Shown here: piece after piece, positions 1-11,358 of the stretch
Position numbering within the stretch: position 1 is the first letter of the stretch
Layout: each line of letters opens with the position of its first letter
Assembly (NCBI GenBank): GCA_950295325.1
Contig: OX485809.1
Location: 11,842,001-11,906,000, forward strand
Direction: 5' to 3'
From: Polytrichum commune
Lineage: Eukaryota > Streptophyta > Polytrichopsida > Polytrichales > Polytrichaceae
DNA: 64,000 nucleotides
The notes under the pieces: generated by a model
Told to the model about the DNA's origin: nothing
The model's input: only the letters and a program-made list of their open reading frames with translations
Database searches by the model: none
Program-made: the position numbers and the translations under genes

Positions 1-218
1 TTAGCACACAAAAAACGGTACTTATTGTCCTTCTTCCAAAGTGGGATAGCGTCACCAATTATGTCATCTACCTCCTCATCTGGCCCTTCCAAGGCAATTC
101 GCAGCATTGCATCGAGATTTTTACTACCCAACCTATTTCTAACTTTGGTCTTGATCAAATTCTGCACACTGAAAGCATGCTCACATGTCGCTGTAGAAAC
201 ACATTGCATAGTATTGAA
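1..218 (-). mobile_element. hAT-family transposase, C-terminal dimerization domain (partial, runs off window start)
   Basis: The minus strand is open for 72 codons from 218 down to the window edge. It contains the order STATCEHAFSVQNLIKTK, then RNRLGS, then LRIALEGPDE and a Trp-Lys-Lys near the end. This is the layout of the hAT C-terminal dimerization region (family knowledge: a T/S-A-x-CER-x-FS motif followed by a K-x-R-N-R-L motif). Glu-His replaces the usual Glu-Arg. Only the domain's end is visible and the DDE core would lie outside or upstream, so activity cannot be judged. Upstream (higher coordinates) the frame enters AT-rich sequence without recognisable transposase. Confidence 0.75.
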
Positions 219-1212
219 AAAATTAACTAAAATATATATATTTGGTCAACTACTCGCCGTGAAAATCATTTTTCAATATATTTATTTGCCGTGGATACTC
301 TAGGGTAGCTTGCCTTAATGCCGACACTTTTTTTCTTCTAATCGGCCCATTTCCGTAAACCTTGATTTTCTTCCGGAACCCCTTCCTAAACTTTCCAATT
401 GCATTCGGAAATTCTCAAAATCAACCGGCTAGCTTGTAACTAACTGCTGGCACTACCCGTTCATTGCTTTGTTGGCTCTGTCTATAGGACAAAGACTATG
501 CATCAACTTCTTCGTTTCAAGAGCAAATTTCCTAACCACTTTGCGTTCACACTTGGACGTTACTTGTTCTTGTTATTTTTGGTCCACTTTATTTAATGTG
601 GACTCTCTCTTTATATATATACACACACACAAAATTGCTCCCTAAAATGCATTGAAAGAAGTCTAGTTAACTATAGTTATTTCAGCAGTTCTTGATTATT
701 CATTTAAAAAATTTCAGTGATAAATGAGTAGCTTCAATCCTTGACCCGCATTTGAGAAGAAGGTGCTGAAAATCCAAGAAAGGTTTGGTATAGTGAATCA
801 CCATGGATTGGCATGAGCAAAGTGGACAACTACAATTGTAGTCTTTCATAGTAAAGGACAGAGCCTCACGGTTCTACCGTTTTCTTGTTCACTTCAACTA
901 GCTTCCATATGCTTACGCCTGACCTGATGAGCAGATAGCAAGAAAAACCAATCTTGCGAGGTTCCCATACCATCCAGAACATAACCTCCAGTTACATCTG
1001 AGTCTGAATGCAACAGTAGCATTTTGAGTGGAATACACAACTGAGATTCCATATCATACACCAAAATTACTTCATCCTTCTTGATCTAGCGACAATGCCA
1101 TTGCCACAGGCCACTACACTTCTTTGTGACGAATCCAACCAGCTTTGGTCATCAACTTCATTAACCCTGCCATGGAGAAGTTTGTTGTGCATGTCTCACT
1201 TCTCGAGTACTA
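219..1212. other. Intergenic, repeat-derived, no gene
   Basis: No supported gene. At 410-480 a short stretch with an AACCGG-type motif and the string TTGTAACTAACTGC is shared with 45181-45245, marking a dispersed repeat. A TATA-rich (TA)n/(CA)n tract lies at 610-631. The minus strand at about 900-1100 faintly recalls a retroelement RNase H region, but no frame holds it. Confidence 0.4.
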
Positions 1213-1283
1213 GATACGACTCCCTACATGTTCTCTTAGAATATTTAAATTTTTACCTCAAGTATCAGAGGGTGGACATACTC
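1213..1283 (+). repeat. Left arm of a ~71-bp inverted repeat (foldback) enclosing the tRNA
   Basis: This arm is the near-perfect reverse complement of 1758-1828. Shared blocks include GAGGGTGGACATACTC, TACCTCAAGTATC and TTCTCTTAGAATATT. The arms are about 475 bp apart and enclose the tRNA-Lys gene and a dispersed repeat. Confidence 0.8.
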
Positions 1284-1294
1284 CGGAAATTTTC

Positions 1295-1300
1295 AAAAAA
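1295..1300 (-). terminator. Pol III T-run terminator of tRNA-Lys
   Basis: Six consecutive T on the transcribed sense, 13 nt downstream of the tRNA discriminator base. Confidence 0.7.
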
Positions 1301-1313
1301 TATATCGACGTGT

Positions 1314-1386
1314 CGCCACCCCAGGGGCTCGAACCCTGGACCACAAGGTTAAGAGCCTTGCGCTCTACCAACTGAGCTAGGACGGC
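1314..1386 (-). tRNA. tRNA-Lys (anticodon CTT)
   Basis: A complete 73-nt cloverleaf. The 7-bp acceptor stem GCCGTCC/GGGTGGC pairs fully, with two G-U pairs and discriminator G. The D-arm is GCTC/GAGC, the anticodon stem is CAAGG/CCTTG with loop CTCTTAA, and the T-arm is CAGGG/CCCTG with loop TTCGAGC. The anticodon CTT lies at 1351-1353 (complement). There is no intron. A run of six T on the minus strand (1300-1295) lies 13 nt past the 3' end and fits a Pol III terminator. It decodes AAG lysine codons and looks intact. Confidence 0.95.
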
Positions 1387-1624
1387 ATAGGGATTCGAAA
1401 CCATGACCTCTCTCTCACGACCCACCACTTGTCTACAAGTTACTAGCGAGGACAGGCGACCACGGTCACAAGAGTGTCACCTCCAATCATGTGCTAGTGA
1501 AACTAAAACTGTACAAATAAACTCAGCATTAAGATTGCTCGATTCACTTTCAATCCACAATTCCCCTGCAACATCAGCGATCACTTTGGTAGACTCTGCA
1601 AATTGGTCGATGATCATTGTCTCG

Positions 1625-1745
1625 GGAATTTTGGGTATAATCAGTCGAGATCCAAGTGTTTCCAAGCAGTGATTGGGGGGATTTTTGGGCATAATCAGTT
1701 GAGATCCAAATGTTTGCAAATCCAAACCAGTTACAGGTTGACATC
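1625..1745 (+). repeat. Dispersed repeat, also at 45020-45110
   Basis: Contains two imperfect tandem copies of a unit with TAATCAGT(T/C)GAGATCC, followed by an AACC-GGTT-like motif and GTTGACAT. The same order of words recurs at 45020-45110, just after the kinase remnant. Class unknown. Confidence 0.6.
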
Positions 1746-1757
1746 CTTTAGTTCTCA

Positions 1758-1828
1758 GAGTATGTCCACCCTCTGATACTTGAGGTAAAAAAATTAATAT
1801 TCTAAGAGAATATGTATGGAGTCATATC
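1758..1828 (+). repeat. Right arm of the inverted repeat around the tRNA
   Basis: Reverse complement of 1213-1283 over about 71 bp with a handful of mismatches. Confidence 0.8.
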
Positions 1829-3117
1829 CCATATTGCAGAAGAAAAGAGTATTCCTTCCAACCCTTATCCGGTCCCACAGACGGCATATCCACAAACATG
1901 CAAACATGCTCACAGCCTAACTGTTTAGGAGCTCGGGGCAAAGCAATCCCCACCCAGCTTGTATGAACAAGGAGCAGCAGATTTCTCCACTTCGATTCCA
2001 AGACAAAGATGTCGGGAAAATGTAAGGGGCAAATATCCTTGAAGCTCGTCTCCAGACACTAAGCTCACACCTAACAAGACTAGATGGAATTTAAAGAGGC
2101 ATGCACGCCATGGAAGGATGAATAGAGGACTAAATGAGTTTCAGGATGGGTTGAGCTTTGCACGACCTTACAGGTATGGTTAATGCAGCAGGATTTAATT
2201 GGGTGAATGCACAATCCTTGAGGATGGGTTTTCTTCTAAAGGAGATATTGGATTGTTATATATAGTTTGTCAATAAGCATTATTCTTAATGATTTATTGG
2301 ATGCAGCCTATAAGCAGTTACGAATCATATAGATTATTATTCCAAAAGCACACCAATAGTAGAAGTATAGAAGAAGCCTGAGCATGATACTACTCAAATG
2401 TATGTGTCTGACTAAAGAAGAGTGACAGCATACCTTATGTGCTAATGAATCAAGTTTCAATAGGGTACCCAACAAACGGGAATGACACATTCACACTGAG
2501 GTGGATCACCATCCTCACTTATGGGGAGCAGCTCTCAAGGGAACAACTACCCAACAGTGGGAACATGCTTAATAACACAAGGTGTGATCCGTCCCAATCT
2601 GGAGATGCGAGGGTGGAGGATTGAGCTCTGGGGAGGCACAACCCAAGGCTACCTGGAATCCACTCAGTGACTAAGATTTTAACCTGAAATCATCAACGTC
2701 CCTGGATCTGAAGATGGGTTCTGAAGGGACTGCGCCCACAAGAATCTCCCCTCATTGTGGTCCGTGGGTCATCACTCCTTATCCCTCACACCCCTTGGCA
2801 TTCCACAATTATTTCTGGTGGGTGGTTTCAGGGAAAAAAAAAATTAAAAATATCTTGATTCCACTACACCAAGCACACAGTCTGCCAGATTGGTTAGATT
2901 TTTAGAGCACAAATACTGGGGTAAGGAAACCTGCAGTGTTGGTGAAGGGCAAGAAAGAGCTGAGCTGGTTGTTCTTGGGTGTGCCTCAACACCACCAAAG
3001 ATTGGTCTAATTTTGGAGACAGGGAGAGCAATAACATCAAGTTCCAAGGTTACCTGAGGAATCAAGCGGAAGAAAATCATATACAAAAAGCAATCGGTTG
3101 TCTGAAGATATTTGTTG
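1829..3117. other. Intergenic region upstream of the HMG-box gene
   Basis: No ORF here resembles a known protein. It should include the HMG gene's promoter and 5' UTR, but I see no convincing core element. Confidence 0.3.
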
Positions 3118-3881
3118 ATGAGAAGATCCGCAACAATTGCAAGAGCACGTGCCTCCGCCCGGGGGGGCCGGAGGGGCCCTGCTGCCAAGGCCTCGTCCTC
3201 CCGGGGTCGTAGTAGGGCCGCCCCCACCAAGCCAAGGGGCTTTGCTATGAAACGTAACAGAGGGGGCGACTGGCGCCCTAAGCGTGCACTTGCTCCATAT
3301 ATGTTCTTCTGCAAGGCCCAGCGAGAGAACATCACGAGCGACAACCCCAACATTTCCTTTGGAGATGTCGGGAGGATACTGGGCTCACAATGGCAAAACA
3401 TGAGCGAAAAAGATAAGAAGGTCCCCACTCAAAACCCTCATAAATGTGTACCTATCATGCCTTTTGTCTTCCTTCCATTATTACCTGACAAAAATCATAA
3501 ATTCTTCAATGCGATTGAGATATATTTACAAACACTGTGATAGCAGCTAGACTAAAACTTTACATAAAGGAATGCAGCATACATAACCATAATACAGTGA
3601 TCAGTGACTAGTTCCAGACGAAGTCATTGTGGGAAGAATAAACAGGTCTGAATTTGTCGACAGCCTTGGGCAATCAAAACCAATGAAAATATTCTTTTCA
3701 ACAAAAAGACTTCTAAGAAATTCTTTCCAGTGGACTCATAACATGGTGTCAACATGGAAAGGGAGCTTATGGAAATTGTTTAATTGCATTCACCTGTAAA
3801 TGAATCCAGCCATATATAAGGAAGGCAGAGGCAGACAAGAAACGATACCAGAGAGAGCTGAAGCGCTGCAAGAAATGTTAG
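3118..3881 (+). CDS. HMG-box protein (HMGB/NHP6-like), 2 exons: 3118-3420, 3810-3881
   Basis: Single-HMG-box DNA-bending chromatin protein, about 124 residues. Exon 1 starts at the first true ATG (3118). An Arg/Ala/Gly-rich basic N-terminus of about 50 residues is followed by the box from W52: RPKRALAPYMFF, then NPNISFGDVGRILGSQW and SEKDKK. The ORF reads into intron at 3421 (GTCCCC, a weak donor). Exon 2 begins after an AG at 3808-3809 and restores the box in phase 0 with PYIRKAEADKKRYQRELK, matching helix 3 of the family. The stop is TAG at 3879. Family knowledge: such proteins bind the minor groove without strong sequence specificity. There is no acidic C-terminal tail, which makes it NHP6-like rather than a typical plant HMGB. 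It converges on the TXNDC9 homologue 1 kb away. The very GC-rich start (3140-3240) contrasts with its surroundings. An upstream coding exon cannot be excluded. Confidence 0.85.
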
Positions 3882-3925
3882 TGCTCAATACAAGATGCGG
3901 CTGACCAAGAGAGCTGAAGCGCTGC
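3851..3925 (+). repeat. Short local duplication at the HMG gene 3' end
   Basis: The words AGAGAGCTGAAGCGCTGC (3851 and 3908) and GCGGCTGACCAAG (about 3897 and 3923) each occur twice. The second copy of the exon-2 sequence lies just after the stop codon. Confidence 0.75.
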
Positions 3926-4885
3926 GGCTGACCAAGTGACCTTCTCCAAGCCCATGGAATTACACATCTTGATTTAGTTGTGATTTAGACAAACCTTCCA
4001 GATACATTGATTGACAATCTTATTTTGCTACCCTAACCCCTCGATTGAGCTGTGTATTCAAAGGATGCCAAAAAAATTTACTAAAAAAACCTTACCTGGT
4101 GATTGCACAACGCTACTTGTAAGTTGTTAGACCAGCCACAAAGAGAGTAGAAACATGTGGACTGTCCAAGACTGCCAAACAAAGGAAGGACAAACCATGG
4201 GAGACTCTGACTAGACCATCCTTGCTACATATCCCCTCTAGAATAATCGCCTCATAGATCTATCCAGGATTCAAGGAGTACTCACTCTGGACACAAAAAG
4301 CCCAGGCAAGAGATTCGAGTAAGAGTCCACAACCATGAAACATCTTCAGATCCAACAGACAACAAACCCTGAGGCTGGAAATTCTCAAGGAAGAAAGTAG
4401 AGCACAACACACTCAGAAAATTCCAAAACAACCTGCTTTCAGTGGCTTGTAGGAAAATTGCAATGTATTGTACAAAGTTACATGTGACCCCTGAAAGCTC
4501 CACAAGAACCCACTCTTCAGCAGGTGTAAATTAATCCTGCACCTGGGCTTGTTACTGCAATGACCTGACCAACTCCCAAAACTTTGCTCACTGGTCTTAC
4601 CAACTCTTGGCACATCCCACTCTAGGATAGTGCCATTTCTGTGAGGACTCACAGGAAGGTTGTGGAAGAATTAAACTCCAAGTGCTCCCACATGTGAAAA
4701 TCAATGTTGACGTTTTCCCATATTTGGCTGCTCTTAGTGATGAGAATCTTGTCACTATTGTGGTCACATCAACAGATCTTCGAATAAAACTGGGTGTAAA
4801 TATTCCCTATAGACATGTCCCTGGGTAGGTGGCTACGCTGACAATCGAAGTAGTCAAACGTTCTTGAGTTCCTCCACAGTCTGGA
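3882..4885. other. Convergent intergenic space between HMG and TXNDC9 genes
   Basis: Holds both 3' UTRs. No coding signal or RNA gene recognised. Confidence 0.4.
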
Positions 4886-7800
4886 CTATTCAGAATCAGA
4901 ATCACCGTAAGTGGTGGAACGAACAGTTCTGACCACTTTCTCTTCACCATCCTCATCAACCACTTTCTTAGGCAGAACCAAGCCTGGAAAAAATTCAAGG
5001 AAGATATTAATGTAAGTATTTTTTTGCATGTCCACAAGGGCAGTAAATTGAAACAACTAGTCAAACTCCTACCTTTTGTGCAAAACCCCACCCTTGATGA
5101 GAACAAATAGACAGTTAGTACCTGCTTTAAGGAGACGATTCTCCAAGGCCTTGGTGGTAAAGTCATCAACACCTCCAAGCTCTTGGAACCCTATTATCCT
5201 GTCTACAGCTACTCCATCTCTGCAGTCATAAAAATTTGCAGACTCAGGAAAAGGCTTTGTGTCATTTCCAAAGATCACAGATACATAGAAGACCTCTTCT
5301 AGTTGGATACAAAAGTGAAAGTCTAGGTATATTCATTGAGAGAATGTGCTTAAGATAGCAGTGACAGGATGAGAACAATGGTCAAGCAACGAACCATACT
5401 AAATGGTGTACTCAATGCTCATGCCACACAAAACATGAGGATCAAATACTGCTTGACAAAATAGATCAACAGCACCATTACCCCTGTATACTGAAATCTA
5501 TGGAGAAATGCCCCAACCAGCATTTACTGCCTAGTATGTCAGACGAAAATTTTTGAGAGGCCTTTATGGGAACACAACTCATAATGTGCCCATCTAAAGT
5601 GTCCCATGGCCACATTGAGCCTCAATATATGTCCATATTTACAACATGCACGCCCCCAATGCGTCCAGTCAAGAATTAGGACAAGACTAAAAAGTAAACC
5701 TTCAAAACAAAAATAAAAACCATCACATTTCTCAATTGAAGTAGGGATGCCAACTATCTCCTCTCAGTAGCTAGCCTTCACCCTCATTCTAGCAAAGCAA
5801 AGTAGCACAACCAGATTACAACTACTGCAAAGGATATGTGAGAGGCCTTTATGGGTGCACAACTTGTAACGTGTCCATCTAAAGTATCTCAGGGCTACAA
5901 CGAGCCTTGATTTAAGTCCATATTTACAACTGGCACGCCCCTTTTGCGTGTAGTTAAGAATCAGGACTATTAAGGAGGTATCATCTAACAAAATAGATAT
6001 CAGTTTTGCCACATTGCACTTAAATTACTAACTCGAAATTTGATCAAGATTGGTCCATTTCCCTGCTCAATTCCACACAAAAAAACAGACTATTGATCCA
6101 CTGAGGTGAAGGTACCTAAAGAGTATTACACATGGCAGAACCTTGATACCCAGCTTGGTGACAAAAAAAGGGCAGTTCTGCACATATTCCAATTCAACAC
6201 AAATTGGGCTTGTTACTCAACTGGCCTAATTAGGTCAAAACTCAACTAGTTACTGGCCAGCACATCACAGGTATCGATTTCACAAGCACCAAGTGTTACA
6301 AGTGTGCTCAGCAACTAAGAGATTGTACCCAAGATCTAAAGAAATACTTCAGATACTGGCATAACCTAGTTACTAACAATGCAGTGAAGAGAGCGAGTCA
6401 AGCTGGTGTTTCATTGTTGCCAGGTAATTGTCAACGTGAGTAAGGAGACATGTCTCTGCAAGAAAAAAAATCAAGGAATACACTTACTTCAGCATCAACA
6501 CATATGAACTTGGTATCGAAATACTTGGGAGTAAGAAGCTTGATGTGCTTGTCCATAATCCTGCCATCAGCATCGACTACTTTTCAGCCCAAGCTCATGT
6601 TTAAAATAGCAGTGTACTTCCCACTTACTTTGCATGAAACAGTCAACTATCAAGGTGATGATTTCGAATTTCAGGTGCAATTATTCAAATAGTAGACTCT
6701 AGTGGATGACCAGAACCAAATTGTGCTGATGGACCCAACAACCAATATGGCCACACACAATGCTCCCTTATGCCTACTAAAAAATAAGCATATCAGCAGA
6801 AAGAACACATGCTTTTAACACTGAACACATCCTTTCCAGCCAGTACATAGAGATACCACCCAAATTGTTGTGCATCATAACATAAGTCAACAATAAGATA
6901 AAGCACAAAATCGACCTTTGCAGACTTACTTGCACCGAAAGAATTCCCTGTGGAAAAAGTGGCAGACCACCCTAGGGCTCTTTGTCACCTCACCTAGAAA
7001 TTCGCCCTCAGTGATCTGCATTCAAAGTAACAGAAACAAAAGCTCTAAGAACTCTTTCCATCCACAAAGCAGAAAAGCACCATAGACTCAACTAGTATAA
7101 AGGAAACATTCTAGGAGTTGTGTCCAGGTCATTGCCTGCATGTATGCAATTCAAAGATGGGTTGTGTTTCAGGTTTCACAGCAAGACTAAGATATGATAG
7201 CCATAGGTAGAGGTACAGAACAACATCCCCATACCTCTCTATATTCTCCATGACCTTTCTGTTGCAGCTTTTGTCTCTTCTCTGCTTCCCTCTGTACAAG
7301 ACGATGTTGAGAAAAACACTTCACACATTCAAAATAGCCAGATTCAAATAGGCCAAGGTCTACAGTAACAAAATCCATATCCAACAAGACTCAATCACAA
7401 CCGTCATAATTGCCAACCAAAAGTATCATAACGTCACATTCATTACTACAATGACATATTGCCTGCACACCTTTCACATCTCCCAACACACTGAGTTCCT
7501 GTCACAGTCCTGAAAGCAACAGAGATTTTTTTAAATTAAATTTTAAATTTTAAATTTTAAAAAACTGACATTAATGTCACGCCACATGAATTATGTTTCT
7601 TCTTTCGAAGATGGAACACCACCATGTAGCTAAAACATAGTTCCATGTGTTATCTCCTAACCTCTACGCATTGTTGCTTGACCAGTTCTCACCCATTTAC
7701 TCCTCTGCAACTGAGATAATTACAAGATGGAACCCAGGAAGTGAGTATAAAAAGTTTTGATGAAGGACAAAATTGAACAAACCTTCAGGGCATTGATTCG

Positions 7801-9281
7801 CTCAGCATGCAACTTTTCAAGTTCAGGGTCCTGTTCACAAAAGGAAATGTGGAGATCAAAATGAAATTTTGAAAGCAAGTCAAAATAAATAGGACTTCAA
7901 AGGGAAGGGAAAGTAGATGCGGTAATTGCCAAAGACTACATACAGTGGATGCAGAACATGGTGAGTATCAGAGGCATACAGCCAAAGTAGAAACTTATTT
8001 GCCAAAAAGATAGGATAAGAAAAGACAGAGAATGTGATGATTGTGGGATGTACATATATGGACTACAGATCAGAATAAGTATCAGAAAAACTACAGTTGA
8101 TAACAAAACTGAGGCATTGTGGTAGGAGTGGCATACATCCATAAGTTCATCAAGATCAACATCCTCGTGTTTCTGTTGACTGGATTGTGCCTTGTATTGT
8201 GTCACCATCTCCTGCTTACAGAGGAGCATAACGTTTAGCAAAGAAAGTATTTCTTCCAAAGTGATCATTGTGCCAGCATGAGCCACAATTTCCAAACAAC
8301 CTCTAATGGAAACAGAAAAAATATTAAACTGGTTGAAATTGAGAACAGAATGTTGTTACATCTGAAGCAATAGAAACGTGCTATCAATGCATCAGGCTGT
8401 CACCTACAACACAAATAGACACTAAACGCTTCCCACTAACTTCATGGGTTTCAGCTACCAAAATTGCCATCATGACACCAACAACAAAGAACATTTCAAA
8501 AGATAGTGGACAAAATTCACAGTAATTTGTAAACCAACTGAACCCTAATTCCTGCATTCCCATTCTCCCAGAGTGGTCAATGTGACAACATAATCCACAC
8601 TTTCCAAACAGCCTCTAAGGGAAAGCGAAGAAACGTTAAACTGGTTGCAATTGAGAATATCATGTTGCATTGCACTGAATCTATGAAAACCTACTGCCAA
8701 TGCATCGGGCCGTCACCAACAACACAACATAGACTCAAAACTGCTTCCCACTAACTTCATGAGCTTCAGCTACCAAAATGGCCATCGTGACAGCAACAAC
8801 GAACATTCCATACAGACTAGACAAGATACACACAGTAATTTGCACACGAAAAGAACCCTAGTTCCTGCACTGTGATCCCAAAGTGACCAATGTGACAAAT
8901 GAGCCACACACTTTCCAAACAACCTCTAATGGAATCCAAAGACATATTAAGCTGCTAGAATTTGACAACAGAATGTTGCATTAACTGAGTCTATGTAAAC
9001 CTTCTACATGTGCACAACATAGACACGAAACTGCTTCTCACTGAATTCATGAGCTTCAGCTACTATGATGACATCATGACGACGATGACGACGACGACGA
9101 CAGCAACAACAACAAACATTCCGAAATGAAACAGTTCCTAATTCCTGCACTCCCATTCTCCCAGAGTGACCAATGTGACAACATGAGCACAGCATACCTT
9201 CTGGTAATCCCTGGCAGCCGCATTGAGAGCCGTGCCCATGGCAAGGTCTCCCATCTGCGTCTTGAACTTCTGCGGATCCAT
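4886..9281 (-). CDS. Thioredoxin domain-containing protein 9 (TXNDC9/phosducin-like) homologue, 9 exons
   Basis: 226-residue cytosolic thioredoxin-fold protein. Family knowledge: TXNDC9/PLP3 proteins act with the CCT chaperonin in tubulin and actin folding. Exons on the minus strand: 9281-9198, 8211-8137, 7830-7783, 7291-7235, 7015-6930, 6560-6488, 6177-6116, 5219-5122, 4983-4886. All have AG/GT borders and consistent phases (681 nt). The N-terminus MDPQKFKTQMGDLAMGTAL is followed by a helical charged stretch with EKRQKLQQKGHGEY. The thioredoxin core has VVCHFFHREFFRCKIMDKH, then LGIKVLPCVILF and DGVAVDRIIGFQELGG. The family's single active-site Cys is at residue 116 (RCK); there is no CXXC, so it is not a redox thioredoxin. 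The acidic tail ends GDSDSE. The start codon is the first ATG, and the family's usual length of about 210-230 is met. Confidence 0.93.
5555..5977 (+). repeat. Pair of ~138-bp direct repeats in TXNDC9 intron 7
   Basis: Copies at 5555-5693 and 5840-5977, both starting GAGAGGCCTTTATGGG and sharing GTCCATATTTACAAC and a GCACGCCCC block. They are about 75-80% identical by eye and of unknown class. Confidence 0.75.
8260..9164 (+). repeat. Three ~300-bp tandem repeats filling TXNDC9 intron 1
   Basis: Units at 8260-8571, 8572-8881 and 8882-9164 each begin AGTG-(A/G)-(T/C)-C and carry CTTTCCAAACA(A/G)CCTCTAA, then TTCATG(A/G)G(C/T)TTCAGCTACCA, and end near CCTGCA. A fourth partial copy (9165 onward) abuts the exon 1 donor at 9197. 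The third unit holds a (GAC)n/(CAA)n run at 9070-9118. Confidence 0.85.
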
Positions 9282-11358
9282 CGCTACCCGACGACTCTCA
9301 ACTCCAACTAAAACTCGGGTGGAGTATAAGTTCTTCCTCCTTCCTCAGCTGCACAGGGCGCCCGCAGAGGCCCCGAAAAACTCCTGCGAGAGTTGCTCGC
9401 CTTTAGTATGAGGAGATGAGATGCAGATGTACTGAAGAGAGGTTGCAAGAATATTTCGTGGCGATGGCGATCGGATTTCAGCAATCTGCCTCGGAGACCG
9501 CACGCCGATCCCGTATTAGGGTTTGGAGATCTGGGGCAGAGGCTATGTAGCCAGGTCTCTTTGTGCTTCCTGGGAAGGAGGAGGCCCTATTGCCGTGCCT
9601 TAATTACAAGTTTTCTTCAGCCAAAGTGGCAATAGGTCTTGCATATGATAAAGCATGCACCTATTCCCAAGATTAAGTGGGTACTTAAGCTTAAAGTGAA
9701 TTTGGTATATGTGTAGGTTACATGGTTGGCTTAGCCTTTCAAAGTGGGTTCGGAACTCATGTGACTCAAAATATAGAATCGTATCTTATTTACTTATGGA
9801 ATTTTCAAGTGAGAATAGTCCATATCTCATTGTGGTCATATCTTGGCATCCCATTTGTGATACTCATCTAGGTCATGCCTCACTTTTTGAATAGAATAAT
9901 TGCTTCTTGAAGAACTTATGACAATCTTGTCTAAAACCTCATGAGCGTGAGAATGTGGGACACATGCCATACTTGTTTATATTGCCTTAAGTATATAGTT
10001 GATCAAATTTTAAAATTGGCAAATCCATGGCCATGTTGGAGTTTCCACTCACTTGTTTCCATTACAATGTGTTGCGTGCCATGTTTGAACATAGATCACG
10101 TTATGCCTTCGCTTGGTTTTTATCTTTTTGAAAACCATGTAGCATAAGCTACGTGTCCAGTACATCCTTGGTTTGAGGTGTTCAAAATAAGGTACAAACC
10201 GAATAGGTGCACCTGGCTTACAACCAATGCGGTCTCTCATGGGATTTTCGAAGCGATTAATGTTGTGGAGCTCATGGAATTGGAAGGTTCAATTATATGA
10301 ATGTTATATATGATTTAATTTCACGAAGGTTATGTAGCAAGTGTCAAAGCATTGGGTCAAGCAATTAGATTTGTTCAACCACTATGATTTTGTCACATTG
10401 CATTGTCTCCTTTGACACACTTTTAGAGAAAGACAACTCGACATGTTTTTGGCACTAATGTGACAATAAAATACATGCCAAATGTTGAGAACTTAATTTT
10501 TATCATTGTTGAGTGTGGTGTCACCTCTACCGAACCTACATGAATGAACAATGTCTTGTCAAAATGCCTACCATACCACATATTTGGAAATAATAATTGT
10601 TGAGGCTTAGTTTTAATGTACTTGTCATAAAGTTTATCAAAATAGGTTGATGTTACAAGGATTGATCCTCTACATCCAGTGCACCAATCATCATGCATAC
10701 ATGAACACATCCCTCAATTTGCTCAAGATCTACTATACAAGTAGGAACTTTGAAACAGTGAGGACGCATGGGTGTTGATGCAAAAGCAAATGCAATGTTC
10801 CAAACATGGCCAACTTGAGGTGGAGTGCTAAAACCTTACTTTAAGTGAAAATGAAAGGACATTCAATGCAAGTTATCCCATGCATAAAGGGTTGCATGCA
10901 CCCTCACCTCCCCCATCATTCATCCCATTGAATTGTGAACCACTGACACTCATACAATTCCTAATTTCATGTCATTCATTATTAATGCCTAGAGTGTTAA
11001 TCTAATATTGTCAATTTTAACTCATGCATGGATTGTATAATTGCAATAAGATAAGAGAATGGCAAGTTGCAACAATATGTCATCCACCTACTCGAGCCCT
11101 TTATGGGGCATAACCAATTTGTTCATGGACATCCAAATGTTATGAAATAAATGCTCTCTACATAATGGAGTTGTTGGAAATGCTCTTTACTTGGGTGAAG
11201 TGATGGTTATGATTCATATTTCTAATTAGAATTAGAATCGGGAGGGGATATACCAATGTGTAGGCTTTCTATTAACTTTGGTTTCCACAAGAAACATCTC
11301 AAAGTAGTACCGGTATTTACATGTTCAGTAGGGATGAAAACCTCCGCATCCCTATTCC
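9282..11358. other. TXNDC9 upstream region, then AT-rich sequence without genes
   Basis: 9282-9600 is relatively GC-rich and should hold the TXNDC9 promoter and 5' UTR. From 9600 to 11358 I see AT-rich sequence with only short unrecognised ORFs, for example minus 10710-10423. It is probably transposon debris given the copia remains that follow. Confidence 0.35.

Noticed and set aside
25-303. Plus-strand 92-codon ORF at the window start
   Set aside because: Antisense of the hAT dimerization domain; no similarity of its own.
900-1100. Possible copia RNase H on the minus strand (a DSDVTGGYVLDG-like reading)
   Set aside because: The spacing and flanking residues do not fit the family and stops interrupt it.
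2844-3428. 194-codon minus-strand ORF over the HMG gene
   Set aside because: Shadow of the GC-rich HMG exon on the other strand; no recognisable protein.
10423-10710. 95-codon minus-strand ORF with LYDKYIKTKPQQLLFPN
   Set aside because: Not recognised and surrounded by transposon debris; insufficient to call a gene.
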